This document shows, piece by piece, positions 16,617 to 25,059 of a stretch of 61,169 nt of DNA. The stretch's first letter is position 1, and each line of letters opens with the position of its first letter. This stretch comes from Shewanella sp. MBTL60-112-B2 (GTDB lineage Bacteria; Pseudomonadota; Gammaproteobacteria; Enterobacterales; Shewanellaceae). The position numbers were made by a program, and so were the translations under genes. Location: NCBI RefSeq assembly GCF_019655055.1, contig NZ_BPFA01000032.1:1-61169 (forward strand), read 5' to 3'. The notes under the pieces were generated by a model. It searched no databases and was not told the origin of the DNA. It saw only the letters and a list, made by a program, of their open reading frames with translations.

Positions 16617-17005
16617 ATTGCTTCAATAAAGTCTTCAAAATCACTTAAATGATGCTTGATAACATGAATCACAATGTCAAGGTTGAGCTCTTGATAGTCG
16701 TGTACCGCTATGTTTCTTAGGCCCACCATTTTCTTTAGGTTATCAGCTAATGCTTCGTTCAGTACATTATTTTGTGCTAACAAGGTTAAGCTATCTCGGC
16801 TGCTTTGCGGGATACCGTATTGATGTTGGCGGTTTAAATGATTTGCTATATCAATGCAAGCTTCACAACTACGTTGTAGGTTGAGTATCACACTGTCTTG
16901 CAGTGTCAAATCTTGCTTAAATGACGTTCCATCTCCATACACATCATTTATACGTTTTAGACAGCGTTTGATCGTGGCTATTTTATTGATGAGAATATCA
17001 TTCAT
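16601..17005 (-). CDS. hepT: HepT-like HEPN-domain toxin (RNase)
   Basis: This 134-aa HEPN (DUF86) protein has the RX4HXY motif as RNIAVHDY (R97, H102, Y104). In the Shewanella oneidensis HepT/MntA system this motif forms the RNase site, and the Tyr is AMPylated by MntA to neutralise the toxin. The gene overlaps mntA by 8 bp, a usual antitoxin-first order. Its final residues KRRT and stop are encoded by repeat island R5, so the original C-terminus was probably altered by the island. Confidence 0.92.
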   Translation of the reverse strand: MNDILINKIATIKRCLKRINDVYGDGTSFKQDLTLQDSVILNLQRSCEACIDIANHLNRQHQYGIPQSSRDSLTLLAQNNVLNEALADNLKKMVGLRNIAVHDYQELNLDIVIHVIKHHLSDFEDFIEAIKRRT

Positions 17006-17420
17006 TGGTTGTTCCCTTACTGCTATGCACCACTTTATTAGAAGTGAAATCGGCTAATATCATACTTCTTTCTGCTTGTAGGTGTTGGTACATGGACATG
17101 GTTTTAACCGTAAAATAATTATCATCATTCTGGCTTCCCCATAGCAATTTTCCCTGAGTAATCACCTGTTGGCACAATACAGTTGATGCGGTATTTAAAT
17201 CAATTAAATCGACATCGATATTGAGTTCACATGCTAATGTTTGAGCAAGTTGCCAACGGTTAAGGTTATCTAGTGCCTTAGCTGGCAATATAGCAATATC
17301 TAAATCACTTTCAGAATGTTGCTCACCACTAGCGAAGGAACCAAATAAATAGATAAGTTTTACATCTGGGACTTTGGCGAGAATAGAATTAATCAAAAAT
17401 GTTTTATTTAAATTAAACAT
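16998..17420 (-). CDS. mntA: MntA-like nucleotidyltransferase antitoxin
   Basis: This minimal nucleotidyltransferase of 140 aa has GSX10DXD as GSFASGEQHSESDLD (G27, S28, D39, D41). MntA antitoxins transfer AMP to the HEPN toxin Tyr. I chose the ATG at 17420; a longer frame from a GTG at 17474 would add an atypical 18-residue leader. Neither start has a strong ribosome site. It is co-transcribed with hepT, and the pair is bounded on both sides by repeat islands (R5 and R6), so it is an isolated cassette between the two sugar clusters. Confidence 0.9.
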   Translation of the reverse strand: MFNLNKTFLINSILAKVPDVKLIYLFGSFASGEQHSESDLDIAILPAKALDNLNRWQLAQTLACELNIDVDLIDLNTASTVLCQQVITQGKLLWGSQNDDNYFTVKTMSMYQHLQAERSMILADFTSNKVVHSSKGTTNE

Positions 17421-17484
17421 AATTATAAAAATAGCCCATGTGACTTTATGGTTTTGCTCAGTTGAGTGTATCACAGTGGGTTGA

Positions 17485-18023
17485 AGCTAAGAAGTTAAAG
17501 CCGAGCAAGCAAAGACGGTTAAAAGACGGTACAAGCTGAGACGGAAAAGCAGAGCGGCCTGCGGCCTTACGGTTTGCGGAACGTTCGCAGGCTCACTTAC
17601 GGAACGCTGCGCTGACGGTTAGGGCTAAGAAGATCCTAGGTTCTAGGAAAAGCAGGTCCTAGGTTAAAGCATAGAAGGTCCTAGGTTCTAGGGGAAGCAG
17701 GTTCTAGGTACAAGCTAAGACGGAAAAAGCGGAGCGGCCTTTGGCCTGACGGATGACGGAACGTTCGCTGGCTCACTTACGGAACGCTGCGCTGACGGTT
17801 AAAGCGCCGTTATCTATGTAGGTCGGCATTTATGCCGTCAATTCTCGTATATTTAATGTACGTTGATGGGCTAAAGCCCAACCTACTTAAAAGCAGGTTA
17901 AAGCTAAGAAGGTCCTAGGTAAGAGCAAAGACGGTTAAGAGCAGAAAAAGCTAAGCGAAAGCTGAAGGTGGCGCTTTTTGGCTTTGGATTTCCTCGGAGC
18001 GAAGCGTCCTAGGTCCTTCTTTT
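17485..18023. repeat. Mosaic repeat island R6 (mntA start to CDP-glycerol transferase end)
   Basis: About 540 bp with at least two copies of the AAGACGG..AACGGCCTGCGGCC..GAACGTTCGC..CTCAC..GAACGCTGCGCTGACGG module (17515-17625 and 17715-17805), CCTAGG-rich modules, the REP-like unit 17818-17886, and GCTAAGCGAAAGCTGAAGG. The right end CCTAGGTCCTTCTTTT (18008-18023) contains the stop codon of the next gene. No gene is seen inside; the mntA promoter must be in the left 60 bp or in the island. Confidence 0.88.
17818..17886. repeat. REP-like palindromic unit, copy 2
   Basis: This is the best preserved copy. CGGCATTTATGCCG and GGGCTAAAGCCC are perfect hairpins, bounded by GTAGGT and ACCTAC. It shows the uninterrupted left junction GTTATCTATGTAGGTCGGC that the IS disrupts at 15020-16280. 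Confidence 0.9.
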
Positions 18024-19472
18024 ATCCACCCATCCTTCTAAAGCTTCAAATGCATTTGGTGTATCTTTTCCCCAAAACAGCTCGCTTACGTTTTGGTACT
18101 CTTCTAGGTAATTCTCTTGGTAGTTTTCTTGGTCATTATTTTGCTGATCTTTTTGATAACGGTCTCCACAATCAGGTTTTTGTTTAGCTATTTTCACCGG
18201 CGTTAGCTGCTGTAATAACTCATCAAAATTTGTGCATTTTGGGGCGATGTCAGGGAGCTTTGTCGCGTAGTCATAGATATTGCGGCAATCTTGTTGGTAA
18301 TGCGCTTCGTCAAAGCGGTAGAAGCATATTGGCGTGTTTAACGGTAATGCATCAATAAATAATGACGAGTAATCGGTGATGAGTAGGTCAACCTGTTGTA
18401 AGAAGCCATATACATCTCCCAAGTGTGAAATATTAATGATGTTGGCGTATTCAGTTAGCTCATCAGCCAAGCTTGCTTCATTTGGATGTAGGCGTAATAA
18501 AAACAGTTGGTTATTGGCTACTAAGTGATTCGATAATTGCTGCCAATCAAAAGCACTGCTGTATGGATTGCCTTGTTTATGGCTATCGCGCCACGAGGGA
18601 GTATATAAAATGATGCTTGGTGTTGGTGTTGGTGTTGGTGTTGGTATTGGTGTAAATGTAGCTGCTTGCTCGAAGGCATCATTGCTGTTTGGCTGCATAT
18701 TTTCTTGTGTGATAGAGCTAAAAATCTTATCGAGCGGTTGGCGCTTGCTTGTGTCGAGCGCGTAGTAATCCGTTCTTGGGTTCGTTGCTCGTAGCAACTT
18801 AGTCCCACTAGTTACTGAGCCATCAGCGTTATGGTAATCAGAGCCTTCAGCGGCATGAACATCAGAGCCATCAGCTTTATCATAATTAGAGTCTTCAGCT
18901 AACTGAGTGTTTGAGTCGTTAAGTCTAAATGCACTGCTAAACAAAGAGTCGATAAGCGTACTTGGGCTTAGCATTAAATCTGGGGTGATGCGTTGCTGGT
19001 GGGCAAATAGCCATTGTTTACATAATGCTAGTTTACCTTCGGGGTTGAACACTTGTGCCATGGGACCTGTGTTGATGTCGAACTCAATTTTCTTCATCGG
19101 CAGTCCATGCCATAGGTTTACTTTGGTTGAACCATTGGCAAGCCACTGGTTAATGTCACCGATATAACTGTTATAAAAATAATACTTAGTGGTTAGGGCG
19201 TGATAAACCCCTTTTAGTGACCAGCGGTAGTACACCTCAAAATCTTGGTTCTGTAGCTGTTCAATAATCTCACGATTGCCGCTAATCCAAATGCAGCGAA
19301 TATACTTTGTCTGCTGCCAGTGCAAGTACAAGTATTTACTGTTATCAGAAAAGCCTTCTTTATAACTACCAAAAAGTGCCTTGCTTGAGCTGCGAGGAGA
19401 TAGAGCAGCAAGCGTATAAACCAACTTCCTGATAATGACTTTGGCCCAATTAGCCATAGAGAACCTCATCAT
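18009..19472 (-). CDS. CDP-glycerol glycerophosphotransferase family protein (TagB/TagF-like)
   Basis: Family members move glycerol phosphate from CDP-glycerol onto a lipid-linked or sugar acceptor; they are best known from teichoic acids. The 487-aa product has VNLWHGLPMKKIEFD and DLLITDYSSLFID, the two conserved catalytic blocks. Between them lie two expanded low-complexity regions, an Asp/Ser/Ala stretch (about residues 192-232) and a Pro-Thr repeat (about 273-288), and there is a Gln/Asn/Glu stretch near the C-terminus. The final RRT and stop come from the R6 island edge. It overlaps tagD by 4 bp, so donor synthesis and transfer are coupled. A glycerol-phosphate-bearing exopolysaccharide is the likely product. 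Confidence 0.88.
   Translation of the reverse strand: MMRFSMANWAKVIIRKLVYTLAALSPRSSSKALFGSYKEGFSDNSKYLYLHWQQTKYIRCIWISGNREIIEQLQNQDFEVYYRWSLKGVYHALTTKYYFYNSYIGDINQWLANGSTKVNLWHGLPMKKIEFDINTGPMAQVFNPEGKLALCKQWLFAHQQRITPDLMLSPSTLIDSLFSSAFRLNDSNTQLAEDSNYDKADGSDVHAAEGSDYHNADGSVTSGTKLLRATNPRTDYYALDTSKRQPLDKIFSSITQENMQPNSNDAFEQAATFTPIPTPTPTPTPSIILYTPSWRDSHKQGNPYSSAFDWQQLSNHLVANNQLFLLRLHPNEASLADELTEYANIINISHLGDVYGFLQQVDLLITDYSSLFIDALPLNTPICFYRFDEAHYQQDCRNIYDYATKLPDIAPKCTNFDELLQQLTPVKIAKQKPDCGDRYQKDQQNNDQENYQENYLEEYQNVSELFWGKDTPNAFEALEGWVDKRRT
18610..18656. repeat. GGTGTT hexamer tandem repeat within coding sequence
   Basis: Repeats of GGTGTT (+ strand), with one GGTATT variant, encode the Pro-Thr stretch in the glycerophosphotransferase. 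It is an in-frame microsatellite, so length changes would not break the gene. Confidence 0.9.
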
Positions 19473-19924
19473 TTTTTTATCTGCTTTACCGATGTTGAAC
19501 TGCTTGCAGAGTTGCCGTTTTTATTTCCGACTTGCTTAGGCTGGGCTAAGTTATTCTTTATCTCGGTGGTTGAGATCTCGCCGGTTCTATCTAAATACAC
19601 CACTTCACATAGTACTGATAGTTCATCAAATTCGCCTTTCCAGTCATCCCCCATGCCAAAGATACTCACATTATACTTGCAGATATCTTTTGCTTTCTGG
19701 TTCCAGTGGGTTTCTGGCACGACCATATCGACATATTGGCAGGCTTCAACAATCTCTGCGCGCTGAAAGTAACTAAAAAATGCGGCTTTGCCTTTTAAGG
19801 CGTTAAATTCATCGGTTGAAACGGCAACAATCAGTTTGTCGCCCAGTGCTTTTAAACGCTTAAATAAACGGACATGGCCATAATGGAAAAGATCGAAGGT
19901 GCCGTAGGTGATAATTGTTTTCAT
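19469..19924 (-). CDS. tagD: Glycerol-3-phosphate cytidylyltransferase
   Basis: TagD makes CDP-glycerol from CTP and glycerol-3-phosphate. The HxGH motif is HYGH in GTFDLFHYGHVRLFKR, and RTGEISTTEIK matches the RTxGISTT block. The core is about 130 aa; the tail to residue 151 is Ser/Lys-rich and looks disordered. It overlaps its partner transferase by 4 bp, and the pair forms the last step of the minus-strand exopolysaccharide locus. Confidence 0.93.
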   Translation of the reverse strand: MKTIITYGTFDLFHYGHVRLFKRLKALGDKLIVAVSTDEFNALKGKAAFFSYFQRAEIVEACQYVDMVVPETHWNQKAKDICKYNVSIFGMGDDWKGEFDELSVLCEVVYLDRTGEISTTEIKNNLAQPKQVGNKNGNSASSSTSVKQIKK

Positions 19925-19995
19925 AATATCTCTCCACTTAAAATGATTCTCCGCTATCGAATCGGATGGACCTTGTTAATGCATGGTTATTCCAA

Positions 19996-20052
19996 GTTCT
20001 TCGCTAGCTCTTTGTTAGCTCTTTGTTAGCTCTTTGTTAGTTCTTTGTTGGC
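19996..20052. repeat. 11-bp tandem repeat TAGCTCTTTGT
   Basis: Three near-exact copies of TAGCTCTTTGT and a degenerate fourth lie between tagD and the next gene and run across the stop codon of that gene (20037-20039). Confidence 0.85.
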
Positions 20053-21464
20053 TCTGCAGTGGTTGGCGGCTCAGGTGCTGAATAACACAATGATTGCTTG
20101 ATGAGTTTCCAGCGCTGGATCTTTTGCTTGGTCAGCATGAACTCAGTTTCGATGAGTTGCCTTTCTTCCTCAGGGACGACGTCGCGGCGAAGCTGCAGTG
20201 GCCCATATAAACCGAGTTCGTCATCGTTAAACTGCTGCTCTTGCTTTAAAAAAGGAGTACGCCCAAATAAGTGAAGCCTGCCTAACACCACAAGATAAAG
20301 CTGTGGCAGTCTGCTAAAAAACAGTGAGTTAAGCTCCCAACGCCAGCTGGTATAACTCTTGTTTTTTAGGGTAATGACATCTTTTATAAATGTGCTTTTA
20401 CTCGAACTTATAAGGCTGGCAAGTAATAGCAACGGGCAGATTACAACCCCCAAGATAAACAATACAAAAGCGTACAGTCTATCGAGTCGTTTAACTTTGC
20501 TATTAGGCGTCTGGGTATGGTTTTTAGCTATGATGCTGTCATCGTTTAGCTTGATTGCCCCGCCAGTACTAGGCGTGATCAGCATGTTGTTACAGATAAT
20601 GGCATTGCAAACATTAAGATCTTGGCCAACATAAGAGTCATCCAGAATAATGCAGTTTTTAAGGCTAGAGTTGGCATCGACTAAGCAGTTTTTACCCACA
20701 ATCACACTTTGCTGCATATTAACGCTTTCATCTATCCAGGTGTTATCTCCTATGACTCCCCAAGCATTTTGCATCCGCAGTTGACCCGTTTTTGTTTGGG
20801 CTCCAACATAAAAGCCATTTGCTTCATCGGCGCTGCTGCAGTAACGTCCTTTGGGCTCGGATCCTATTACCTTTTTCAGTGCCATGGCTTGATTGGCGCG
20901 CATGTATTCATTAAGCGTGTTTAGCATAAAGCAATCGCCATGTAGCACTTGGGTGACGGTATTGTGTTTGTTAGTTGAATGCTCAGTGTTATCACACAAA
21001 GGCCAGTTGAGATCCTCTGTGAAGGAAGCCGCAGCGGGTAGCATCATCAACCCGGCATTTTGTTCGTCTAACTTTGCAATGACAAAGCTATGGCTCATCT
21101 GCTGACTAAATTGCACAAAATGCTTGATGCAAGGGCTCCTCAACATGTCTCCTCGGGCAAGTAAAATTGGCTCAGCTTTATCGAGTGCGAGCCTTGGAAT
21201 GATCTTTGAAATATCCTCCTGTTGTTTACTGAGAAAATACTCGACTTCTAAGCCCCAAAGTTCACCGTTACCGACTAATGTTTTGATTTCGCTAACTTGC
21301 GTAGAAACAACTAGCTTGACTCGTTCTATTCCAGCCTCAGCCAGATCTTCTAATGTGTATTCGATAATGCTTTTATTACTGATAGGCAATAAGGCCGGAC
21401 AGTAATAGCTATCGAGTGGAGCTAGTTCTTTACCATCACGGTTTGCAAATATAATCGCTTGCAT
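20037..21464 (-). CDS. NDP-sugar pyrophosphorylase-like protein fused to a degenerate sugar-transferase domain
   Basis: The product has 475 aa. The N-terminus is a nucleotidyltransferase-like domain (MQAIIFANRDGKELAPL, then PISNKSIIEYTLEDLAEAGI), though the GGxGTRL loop is not conserved. The middle (about 250-310) has hexapeptide-like repeats. From about residue 325 there is a hydrophobic helix, then YTSWRWELNSLFFSRLPQLYLVV, which lines up with the bacterial sugar transferase block around DELPQLWNVL but lacks its Asp-Glu. It is thus probably not catalytic there. The ATG at 21464 is chosen for its AAGGAG site (21471-21476); the upstream gene stops at 21475, so they are coupled. Confidence 0.72.
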   Translation of the reverse strand: MQAIIFANRDGKELAPLDSYYCPALLPISNKSIIEYTLEDLAEAGIERVKLVVSTQVSEIKTLVGNGELWGLEVEYFLSKQQEDISKIIPRLALDKAEPILLARGDMLRSPCIKHFVQFSQQMSHSFVIAKLDEQNAGLMMLPAAASFTEDLNWPLCDNTEHSTNKHNTVTQVLHGDCFMLNTLNEYMRANQAMALKKVIGSEPKGRYCSSADEANGFYVGAQTKTGQLRMQNAWGVIGDNTWIDESVNMQQSVIVGKNCLVDANSSLKNCIILDDSYVGQDLNVCNAIICNNMLITPSTGGAIKLNDDSIIAKNHTQTPNSKVKRLDRLYAFVLFILGVVICPLLLLASLISSSKSTFIKDVITLKNKSYTSWRWELNSLFFSRLPQLYLVVLGRLHLFGRTPFLKQEQQFNDDELGLYGPLQLRRDVVPEEERQLIETEFMLTKQKIQRWKLIKQSLCYSAPEPPTTAEPTKN

Positions 21465-21474
21465 ATCTCGCTCC

Positions 21475-23697
21475 TTAATACGCGCCACGGGCAAAAATAA
21501 CTGCGGGGATCGTTTTCAGTAGCAGTAGCAGATCGGCAGTAAATGACTGTTGGTAGATATAATCGATATCGAGCTCAACTTGTTGTTCAAACGGAATCGT
21601 TGAACGGCCAGAAACTTGCCAAATACAAGTGATGCCGGGCTTTATCATTAAACGGTTTCTATGATGTAACTTGTACTGTTTAACCTCAGTGACTAGCGCT
21701 GGACGCGGACCGACGAGTGACATGTCACCTTTTAATACATTCCATAATTGAGGTAGCTCATCGATAGAGGTTTTACGGATTAAGCGGCCAACGAAGGTGA
21801 TCCTAGGATCTTTTTTCATCTTAAAAATGACGCCACCATCCATTTCGTTACTGTGATTTAACGCCGCTAAGCGCAGCTCTGCATCTTGGTACATGGAGCG
21901 AAATTTCCACATGGTAAACGGATGATTATTAAGGCCCGCCCTCGGCTGGCTAAATAGCGCAGCTCCTTTAGATTCACAGCGAATAAGCGCAGCAACGAAC
22001 AAAAGACAGGGTGACAAAAGAACTAACAGGCAAGCTGAGATCATGATGTCGAGCAAGCGTTTACAGCTACGAGCAATATGCCTATTTAGATTAAAGATTG
22101 CGCGACTAAGATTGGCTTGTCTTGCATCAAATTGGGGAGCTTTTTGGTTTTTAAGTGCCGCTTTATTCAACTCGGTTTGAAGCTGCAGCTTTGTTAGGCT
22201 GTGATTTTTCTTCACTGTCGATGACGGTGAGTTAAGCTGCAGCTTATCTAGTTGACGGTTTTCACACCAAACTCGATACAGAAAGCTCTGATTGCCAATA
22301 ATATAGCGTTTCCACATTCTTTTAGGCTCTTGCAGTAAGCGGTAACACCACTCAAAGCCCATCTGTCTTAGCCAAAACGGCGCGCGTTTAATGCGCTTAG
22401 CGTAAAAGTCGAAAAGCCCACCCACGCCAATACCGATAGAGCAAGTCAGCTGCTGTTTATTCGCTTCTAGCCACAACTCTTGTTTTGGGGCTCCCATGGC
22501 CACTAGCAAAATATCGGCATTAGACTGATTAATTATGGTTATGACATCTTGATTCTCTTCGCTATTGGAATCGCTATCAAAAAAGCCATGATGGCAGCCT
22601 GCAATTTTTAGAGCGGGATACTGCTTTTGCATGTTCACCGCAGCGGACTGAGCTACACCTTCGCCGCCGCCCAGCATAAATATAGATAAGTTATTGTTTG
22701 CGGCGAGCTGGCACAGGCGCGGAAACATATCGGTACCGTTGAGGTTATCTTGCAGTGCTTTTTGTTTACTTAGGCAGGCTAAACGTACTCCTATACCATC
22801 GGCAAAAATGTGTTTAGTCTGCTTTAGGCACTGGCGGTAAGGCTCATCCTTAGTGCTGATATTTAGGCAATCAGCATTGATAAAGGCGTACTGCTGCATA
22901 GGCTGTGAGCGATGCTGGCACTGCAGTAACACTTCATCTAATAGCTGTTTCATGCTCCAGTTATCGAAGGTGATGCCAAATACTGAGATCTTAGCTGTGT
23001 TTCTGCTTGGCTTTTTAAAGGCGATACGGGTGACGATATAGACAATCACCAGTCTTAGCAGAGCGAGCAGATAGCGAACTAGGCTACGATGTGCTTTAGC
23101 GAGAGAGATTGGCGCTGCCTCAAAATGCAGTCCTGTTGCAGCATTCATCTGCTCGATAGAGGTCAAGCCTGGCTTAATTTGATAGCCTTTTTTTGCTAAT
23201 GAATTAGCACTAGTATGAGTTTGTCTGCTGCAGGGCTTCTCGGTAGCTTTTGGCAATGCAAAAGTTTGCACTGTGCCCAAGATTGAAAGCTCTCCTCTTA
23301 ATAGACTGAGCAATACTGGAAGTTTTTTAAACCAGCCCGAATAGGAAAACTGTTTCAAAGCTATGCATTGTAAACCTGACTGTTTTAAATTTGAGCATTG
23401 TAAACCCGAGTGTTGTATATCAGAGCTCTGCAAACCTGAGCACTGCTTACCTAGACCGTGAATATACACAGTTTCAAATGCTCCGGGCTGAGTCAAAGCG
23501 CTTTTAAGGTATGCATATATGAATAAGGGCGATGTAAGCAATAGCATTAATAAGGCGCTGACAAAGTCAAAGTAGCGAATGCTGAAACGTGATTGGTCAT
23601 GATGAGTGGTTAGTGGCTTAGACTCTTTATTAGAAAGGGGAGCCGACCCTTTATTGGGGCGGGCATTCGACTCTGAATTCAAGTTGGTGTTTTTCAT
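21475..23697 (-). CDS. Three-domain initiating transferase: degenerate sugar transferase, WecG/TagA GT26, WcaJ-type sugar transferase
   Basis: The product has 740 aa. Residues about 37-200 resemble a bacterial sugar transferase (RYFDFVSALLMLLLTSP, WFKKLPVLLSLLRGELSILG, GYQIKPGLTSIEQM) but lack the catalytic Asp-Glu and carry a GLQ-rich repeat insertion. Residues about 236-460 are a GT26 WecG/TagA/CpsF domain (VFGITFDNW, FADGIG, LVAMGAPKQELW). Residues about 545-740 are a complete polyisoprenyl-phosphate sugar transferase (KRLLDIMISACLLVLL, TSIDELPQLWNVLKGDMSLVGPRP). It should start the exopolymer on undecaprenyl phosphate and add the second sugar in one polypeptide. It is followed closely by the gene at 20037. 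Confidence 0.88.
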   Translation of the reverse strand: MKNTNLNSESNARPNKGSAPLSNKESKPLTTHHDQSRFSIRYFDFVSALLMLLLTSPLFIYAYLKSALTQPGAFETVYIHGLGKQCSGLQSSDIQHSGLQCSNLKQSGLQCIALKQFSYSGWFKKLPVLLSLLRGELSILGTVQTFALPKATEKPCSRQTHTSANSLAKKGYQIKPGLTSIEQMNAATGLHFEAAPISLAKAHRSLVRYLLALLRLVIVYIVTRIAFKKPSRNTAKISVFGITFDNWSMKQLLDEVLLQCQHRSQPMQQYAFINADCLNISTKDEPYRQCLKQTKHIFADGIGVRLACLSKQKALQDNLNGTDMFPRLCQLAANNNLSIFMLGGGEGVAQSAAVNMQKQYPALKIAGCHHGFFDSDSNSEENQDVITIINQSNADILLVAMGAPKQELWLEANKQQLTCSIGIGVGGLFDFYAKRIKRAPFWLRQMGFEWCYRLLQEPKRMWKRYIIGNQSFLYRVWCENRQLDKLQLNSPSSTVKKNHSLTKLQLQTELNKAALKNQKAPQFDARQANLSRAIFNLNRHIARSCKRLLDIMISACLLVLLSPCLLFVAALIRCESKGAALFSQPRAGLNNHPFTMWKFRSMYQDAELRLAALNHSNEMDGGVIFKMKKDPRITFVGRLIRKTSIDELPQLWNVLKGDMSLVGPRPALVTEVKQYKLHHRNRLMIKPGITCIWQVSGRSTIPFEQQVELDIDYIYQQSFTADLLLLLKTIPAVIFARGAY
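23373..23465. repeat. In-frame repeats encoding SGLQC-like peptides
   Basis: Degenerate units of 24-36 bp encode GLQSS, SGLQCSN, SGLQCIA and similar peptides inside the degenerate N-terminal sugar-transferase domain of the 740-aa protein. Confidence 0.75.
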
Positions 23698-23844
23698 TAT
23701 AGAGTCCTTATTAATAGTGAATCTGGATTGCGCGAATGCTTAATACTTATTGTTAACTAAGCACATACTAGGCCAATATTGAAAACTCCAATTATTCAGT
23801 GGCTTACATTGATTATTGGGTTGGTTAGATAATTATTTAGAGTA

Positions 23845-23888
23845 AAAAACTTGGCCATTTGCATCTTGCAAGGCAGGCTGCAAATGGC
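23845..23888 (-). terminator. Rho-independent terminator after the GT2/flippase unit
   Basis: On the minus strand a perfect 10-bp stem (23879-23888 with 23854-23863), a 15-nt loop and, four bases on, a run of six T. It lies 98 bp downstream of the GT2 gene and separates it from the 740-aa transferase gene. The rest of 23698-23985 shows nothing definite; the promoter of the next gene must be between 23700 and 23840. Confidence 0.78.
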
Positions 23889-23985
23889 TTTGGGGAGGGG
23901 GAACGGTTTTTGAAACAGGGTTGAGCTTACTATCAGAGTGTCTAACTTATTTGGAAAGTGCTTGGCTTACTCAAGACTACAGAAG

Positions 23986-25059
23986 CTACTTTAAGAGTGC
24001 AGGATTGACTCCATCTCTATTTATTTTGGCGGTTTGAAGTCGGCCTAGTAAAAACTGTGCAAGCTCCTCAAAAACCTTATAGAGACGAAGTGGCAATAGC
24101 TTTAACAGGTAGGCTGCCGTCATGGTAGCTAGAGTGCGTCCGGTTTCTGCTTTAATGATCCCAGGGGAGGTTTTGAGTGCCAGATGCAGGTATTTAACCG
24201 CTTCTTTGCCATCTTTATTTCGAATGGCTTGCCTGGCAATATACCTAAGTTGATAGGCTCTGGCCTTAGCTTCATGTTGTGCCAGCAACTTAGGAGCATA
24301 GCCTTTTGCCTTGTTAATCATATTCTCCCAAGAGGCATACTGTTTTTTTAGATCTGCTGACAGTCCTTGAGCATTTAATCGATAGAAAGTAAGTGGAGCG
24401 GGGATCCCCTCTATTTTCCAGTGGGTGGTAGTGACTATTCTTAACCAACACTCGATATCTTCCGACTGGCGAAAGTTTTCATCGAAGTAACAACTATGAG
24501 CTTGGTGCTTGTTTAACGCCTGAAATCGAATATCAGATAAGGTTTCGCGGCGAATGACCGGAGCGGAGCCATTGCCCACCGGATTGCGACACAGTAGGTC
24601 GCTTGCCTCGATATTAGTGAGTTGAGGCATTTGGTAGATATTAATTTTTTGTCCCTGAAAGTTCATAAACAAGGAGCGACAAAAGCTAATACCTACTTCG
24701 GGAGCTTGGTCGAGGTGGGTAACGTGTTGCTGTAGCTTCTCTCTATGCCACATGTCATCAGAATCGATAAACGCTACATATTGGCCAATGGCATGACGAA
24801 TACCAGTATTTCGCGCTGCGGCTAGACCTTGGTTTTGCTCATGCTCAATTATCTTGATCCTAGGGTCGTTAAACTGTTTGCAGATAGATAAGCTGTTATC
24901 CGGTGAGCAATCGTTAATTAACAATAGCTCGAAGTGCTTAAAACTCTGATTGAGTACAGAGGTGATTGCATCTTGAACAAAGGCTTCGACATTATAGATA
25001 GGCATTACCACTGAAACCTTTATAGGTGTCACTTTTTTATTGGCGAAATTAGCTGTCAT
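23986..25059 (-). CDS. GT2-family glycosyltransferase
   Basis: The product is a 357-aa GT-A transferase with the family start SVVMPIYNVEAFVQDAITSV, the nucleotide-binding INDCSPDNS and the metal-binding FIDSDDMWH (about residue 97). The C-terminal third is helical and basic. It adds one sugar to the lipid-linked exopolymer unit at the inner membrane; the donor is not visible. It overlaps the flippase gene by 11 bp and is followed by a terminator. Confidence 0.9.
   Translation of the reverse strand: MTANFANKKVTPIKVSVVMPIYNVEAFVQDAITSVLNQSFKHFELLLINDCSPDNSLSICKQFNDPRIKIIEHEQNQGLAAARNTGIRHAIGQYVAFIDSDDMWHREKLQQHVTHLDQAPEVGISFCRSLFMNFQGQKINIYQMPQLTNIEASDLLCRNPVGNGSAPVIRRETLSDIRFQALNKHQAHSCYFDENFRQSEDIECWLRIVTTTHWKIEGIPAPLTFYRLNAQGLSADLKKQYASWENMINKAKGYAPKLLAQHEAKARAYQLRYIARQAIRNKDGKEAVKYLHLALKTSPGIIKAETGRTLATMTAAYLLKLLPLRLYKVFEELAQFLLGRLQTAKINRDGVNPALLK

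Noticed and set aside
18568..18765. Plus-strand open frame with a VGVGVGVG stretch
   Set aside because: It is the reverse of the Pro-Thr microsatellite in the CDP-glycerol transferase gene, which has family motifs.
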